14,914 nt of DNA from an uncultured Eubacteriales bacterium. GTDB lineage: Bacteria; Bacillota; Clostridia; Christensenellales; Aristaeellaceae. Of this stretch, positions 13,315-14,914 are shown piece by piece. The notes beneath the pieces are model-generated. The model did not search any database, was not told where the DNA came from, and saw only the letters and a list, made by a program, of their open reading frames with translations. The DNA is taken from the NCBI GenBank assembly GCA_944353735.1, contig CALVPU010000283.1:1-14914 (forward strand), read 5' to 3'. The translations under genes and the position numbers were made by a program. Positions within the stretch are counted from its first letter, which is position 1. Every line of letters starts with the position of its first letter.

Positions 13315-13332
13315 TTGATAAAGAATTATCGA
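13315..13332. promoter_or_regulatory. Candidate Rex operator at the ldh start of transcription
   Basis: TTGATAA, a 4-base centre (AGAA) and TTATCGA form an 18-base site that is symmetric at 6 of 7 positions per arm. It fits the Rex operator form TTGTTAA-N4-TTAACAA (or TTGTGAA-N4-TTCACAA) with one or two changes per arm. It begins 2 bases after the -10 box, where a bound repressor would block RNA polymerase. The rex gene is in the same operon. Confidence 0.65.
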
Positions 13333-13418
13333 ATCGGCGCGAACCTGCGGGCGCGCCGCGTCGGCAATTCGCCTTTCCATCCCGAGAGAAAGCATGAAAG
13401 AATGTGGAGGGAACGAAT

Positions 13419-14366
13419 ATGAGCAGCAAAGTTACCATCATCGGCGCGGGAAGCGTCGGATCGACCATCGCTTTTATGATGGCCGTGAAGGGGCTCGCCG
13501 CGGAGATCGTCATCATCGACATTAACGAAAAGAAGGCGCTGGGCGAGGCGATGGACATCCGTCAGGGCATCGCTTTCTGCGATCCCTGCCAGATCTATGC
13601 CGGCACCTATGCCGACGCCAAGGACTCCGACATCGTGATCATCACCTCGGGCGTGGGCCGCAAGCCTGGTCAGAGCCGCCTCGATCTGGCGCAGACGAAC
13701 GTCAACATCATGAAGTCCATCGCGGCGGAGATCTCCAAGACGGCGCCGAATGCCATCTATGTGATCGTCAGCAACCCGGTGGACGTGCTCACGTACGTGT
13801 TCAACAAGGTCACCGACATCCCCGAAGGTCACATCCTCGGCACCGGCACGCTGCTGGACACCGCGCGCCTGCGCTCCCGTCTGGCGGACTATCTGAACGT
13901 CAGCCAGCAGAGCGTGCACGCCTACGTGCTCGGCGAGCACGGCGACAGCTCGTTCGTGCCGTGGTCGTCCGCGCGCGTGAGCAATGTGCCGCTGGCGCAG
14001 TTCAAGGAGCGCGTGACCAATCCCGACCTCATCAAGGCGGACCTGAACTATCAGGAGATCGAGAGCTACATGCGCACCTCCGGCGGCAAGATCATCGAGC
14101 GCAAGGGCGCCACGTTCTATGCCATCGCCATCCCTGTGTGCCACATCTGCGAGTGCATCTTCGCCAATGCCAATGCCATCGTCGCCGTATCGACGATGAT
14201 GCACGGCGAGTACGGCCTTTCCGACGTCTGCCTGAGCGTGCCGACGATCGTCAACGCCAGCGGTCACATCGGCAAGGTGCTGCCGGACATGACCGACGAG
14301 GAGGTCGCCAAGCTGCGCCACAGCGCCGACGCCCTCAAGGAAGTCATCGCGCAGGTCAACCTGTAA
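13419..14366 (+). CDS. ldh: L-lactate dehydrogenase family protein
   Basis: The enzyme reduces pyruvate to L-lactate with NADH in the cytoplasm, regenerating NAD in fermentation. ATG at 13419 has GGAGGG 7 bases upstream and gives 315 residues, normal for the family. Seen: nucleotide-binding GAGSVGS (9-15), Asp34 after VII, SNPVDVLTYV (118-127), GTGTLLDTARLR (141-152) with Asp147 and substrate-binding Arg150, GEHGDSSFVPWS (172-183) with catalytic His174, and KGATFYAIA (229-237) with the LDH-type Thr232. Odd point: the active-site loop reads GRKPGQSRLDL (80-90), so Arg81 is at the position (102 in classic numbering) that is Gln in most LDHs and Arg in malate dehydrogenases. All other diagnostic segments look like LDH. 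The adjacent rex gene and operator support a fermentative role. Specificity should be treated as probable lactate, not proven. Confidence 0.9.
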   Translation: MSSKVTIIGAGSVGSTIAFMMAVKGLAAEIVIIDINEKKALGEAMDIRQGIAFCDPCQIYAGTYADAKDSDIVIITSGVGRKPGQSRLDLAQTNVNIMKSIAAEISKTAPNAIYVIVSNPVDVLTYVFNKVTDIPEGHILGTGTLLDTARLRSRLADYLNVSQQSVHAYVLGEHGDSSFVPWSSARVSNVPLAQFKERVTNPDLIKADLNYQEIESYMRTSGGKIIERKGATFYAIAIPVCHICECIFANANAIVAVSTMMHGEYGLSDVCLSVPTIVNASGHIGKVLPDMTDEEVAKLRHSADALKEVIAQVNL

Positions 14367-14373
14367 GCGCGGG

Positions 14374-14914
14374 ATGGATGCAAACCGGAAGCCCGAAATC
14401 CCGCGCACGACGATGGAGCGGCTGCCGGGCTACCTGAACTTTCTCAAGAGCTGGGAATGCCCCGACGGGCGCGTCTCCTCGGCGGTGATCGCGCGCGAGA
14501 TGGGGTTGTCGGCGATCACCGTGCGCAAGGATCTGGCGTACATCGCCAGCGGACGACCGCGCGTCGGGCACCTGCGCGAGGAGCTGATCGAGCGCATCGC
14601 GCGGGCGCTGGGCAGCGGCGCGTGCCGTGCCGCTGTGGTGGTCGGCGTGGGCAATCTCGGTCATGCGCTGATGTGCTACAAGGGCTTTGCCCCCTATGGC
14701 ATGCGCGTGGCGGCGGGATTCGACGTCGACGCGCGCATCGTCGGCGGCGAGGTCGACGGCAAGCCGGTCTATCCCATGGAGGCGCTCCCGGCATTTGTGC
14801 GCCGTACCGGCACGCGCATCGGCATCCTCGCCGTGCCTGCGTCCGGTGCGCAGGAGGCATGCGAGCGCATGGCGGACGCGGGCATTCGCGGCATCCTGAA
14901 GTTTGCGCCAGCGC
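14374..14914 (+). CDS. rex: Redox-sensing transcriptional repressor Rex (partial, 3' end off window)
   Basis: Rex represses fermentation and NADH-oxidising genes and leaves DNA when NADH is high. The frame from ATG 14374 stays open to the window edge, giving 180 of the usual 210 or so residues. The winged helix domain is at about 15-67: RLPGYLNFLKSW, RVSSAVIAREMGLSAITVRKDLAYI (33-57), then GRPRVGH. The Rossmann domain follows with AVVVGVGNLGHAL (87-99), FDVD (116-119) and ILAVPASGAQEACERMADAGIRGILKFAPA at the end. The wing reads SGRPRVGH where many Rex proteins have a longer GKRGVGY-type loop. The start is 7 bases after the ldh stop with no clear ribosome binding site, suggesting translational coupling; an ATG at 14413 is an alternative. 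Cotranscription with ldh, and the operator at 13315-13332, imply autoregulation. Confidence 0.92.
   Translation, partial: MDANRKPEIPRTTMERLPGYLNFLKSWECPDGRVSSAVIAREMGLSAITVRKDLAYIASGRPRVGHLREELIERIARALGSGACRAAVVVGVGNLGHALMCYKGFAPYGMRVAAGFDVDARIVGGEVDGKPVYPMEALPAFVRRTGTRIGILAVPASGAQEACERMADAGIRGILKFAPA

Noticed and set aside
13419..14366. Calling the gene malate dehydrogenase because of Arg81
   Set aside because: The catalytic-His segment, the Thr232 region and the linked rex gene are all LDH-type; one residue is not enough to change the call.
1..14914. CRISPR array, tRNA, rRNA, riboswitch or toxin-antitoxin pair
   Set aside because: I found no spaced direct repeats, no tRNA or rRNA sequence, no recognisable riboswitch core and no typical small gene pair.

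Overview
The window looks like a chromosomal segment of a GC-rich, endospore-forming member of the Firmicutes (class Clostridia; a Christensenellales-like gut lineage is my guess, not something the sequence proves). The grounds are a complete spoIIAA-spoIIAB-sigF set, Gram-positive ribosome binding sites (GGAGG types), sigma-A promoters with TTGACA/TATAAT boxes, an LDH-Rex pair, and a carbohydrate ABC operon with a GntR/LacI chimeric regulator. Base composition is strongly GC-rich, so most long open frames opposite the genes are shadows.

Layout. (1) 1-2816, minus strand: a three-gene carbohydrate importer (solute-binding protein, LplB-type permease, LplC/YtcP-type permease running off the left edge). 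It has a near-consensus promoter at 2877-2905 and two strong hairpins between the binding-protein and permease genes. (2) 2991-4155, minus: a GntR/LacI-type regulator with its own terminator, so it is transcribed separately from the importer it probably controls. (3) 4329-6742, plus: lgt and a nicotinate phosphoribosyltransferase gene in one transcription unit, with two short palindromes around the promoter. (4) 6979-10531, minus: a short FtsH-type membrane protease gene followed by spoIIAA, spoIIAB and sigF, the early forespore switch. A good sigma-H-type promoter lies just before spoIIAA. The sigF frame is open for about 145 codons before the conserved sigma domains. (5) About 10680-11560, plus: an internally deleted IS1182-like element inserted directly after the yitT stop codon, apparently separating yitT from its terminator. 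(6) 11567-13119: yitT (minus), a very Cys-rich 88-residue protein (plus), and a small two-helix membrane protein (minus). (7) 13284-14914, plus: L-lactate dehydrogenase and the redox repressor Rex (cut by the right edge), with a candidate Rex operator just downstream of the ldh -10 box.

How the genes work together. The importer takes up a sugar or oligosaccharide under control of the GntR/LacI regulator; it has no ATPase gene here, as is usual when a shared MsmX-type ATPase is used. The ldh-rex pair forms a probable NADH-responsive fermentative switch. The spoIIA operon sets sigma-F activity in the forespore. I see no clearly new defence or biosynthetic system. The most interesting points are the FtsH-like protease next to spoIIA, the odd 5' part of sigF, the Arg at the substrate-specificity position of the LDH, the Cys-rich small protein, and the insertion that split yitT from its terminator.
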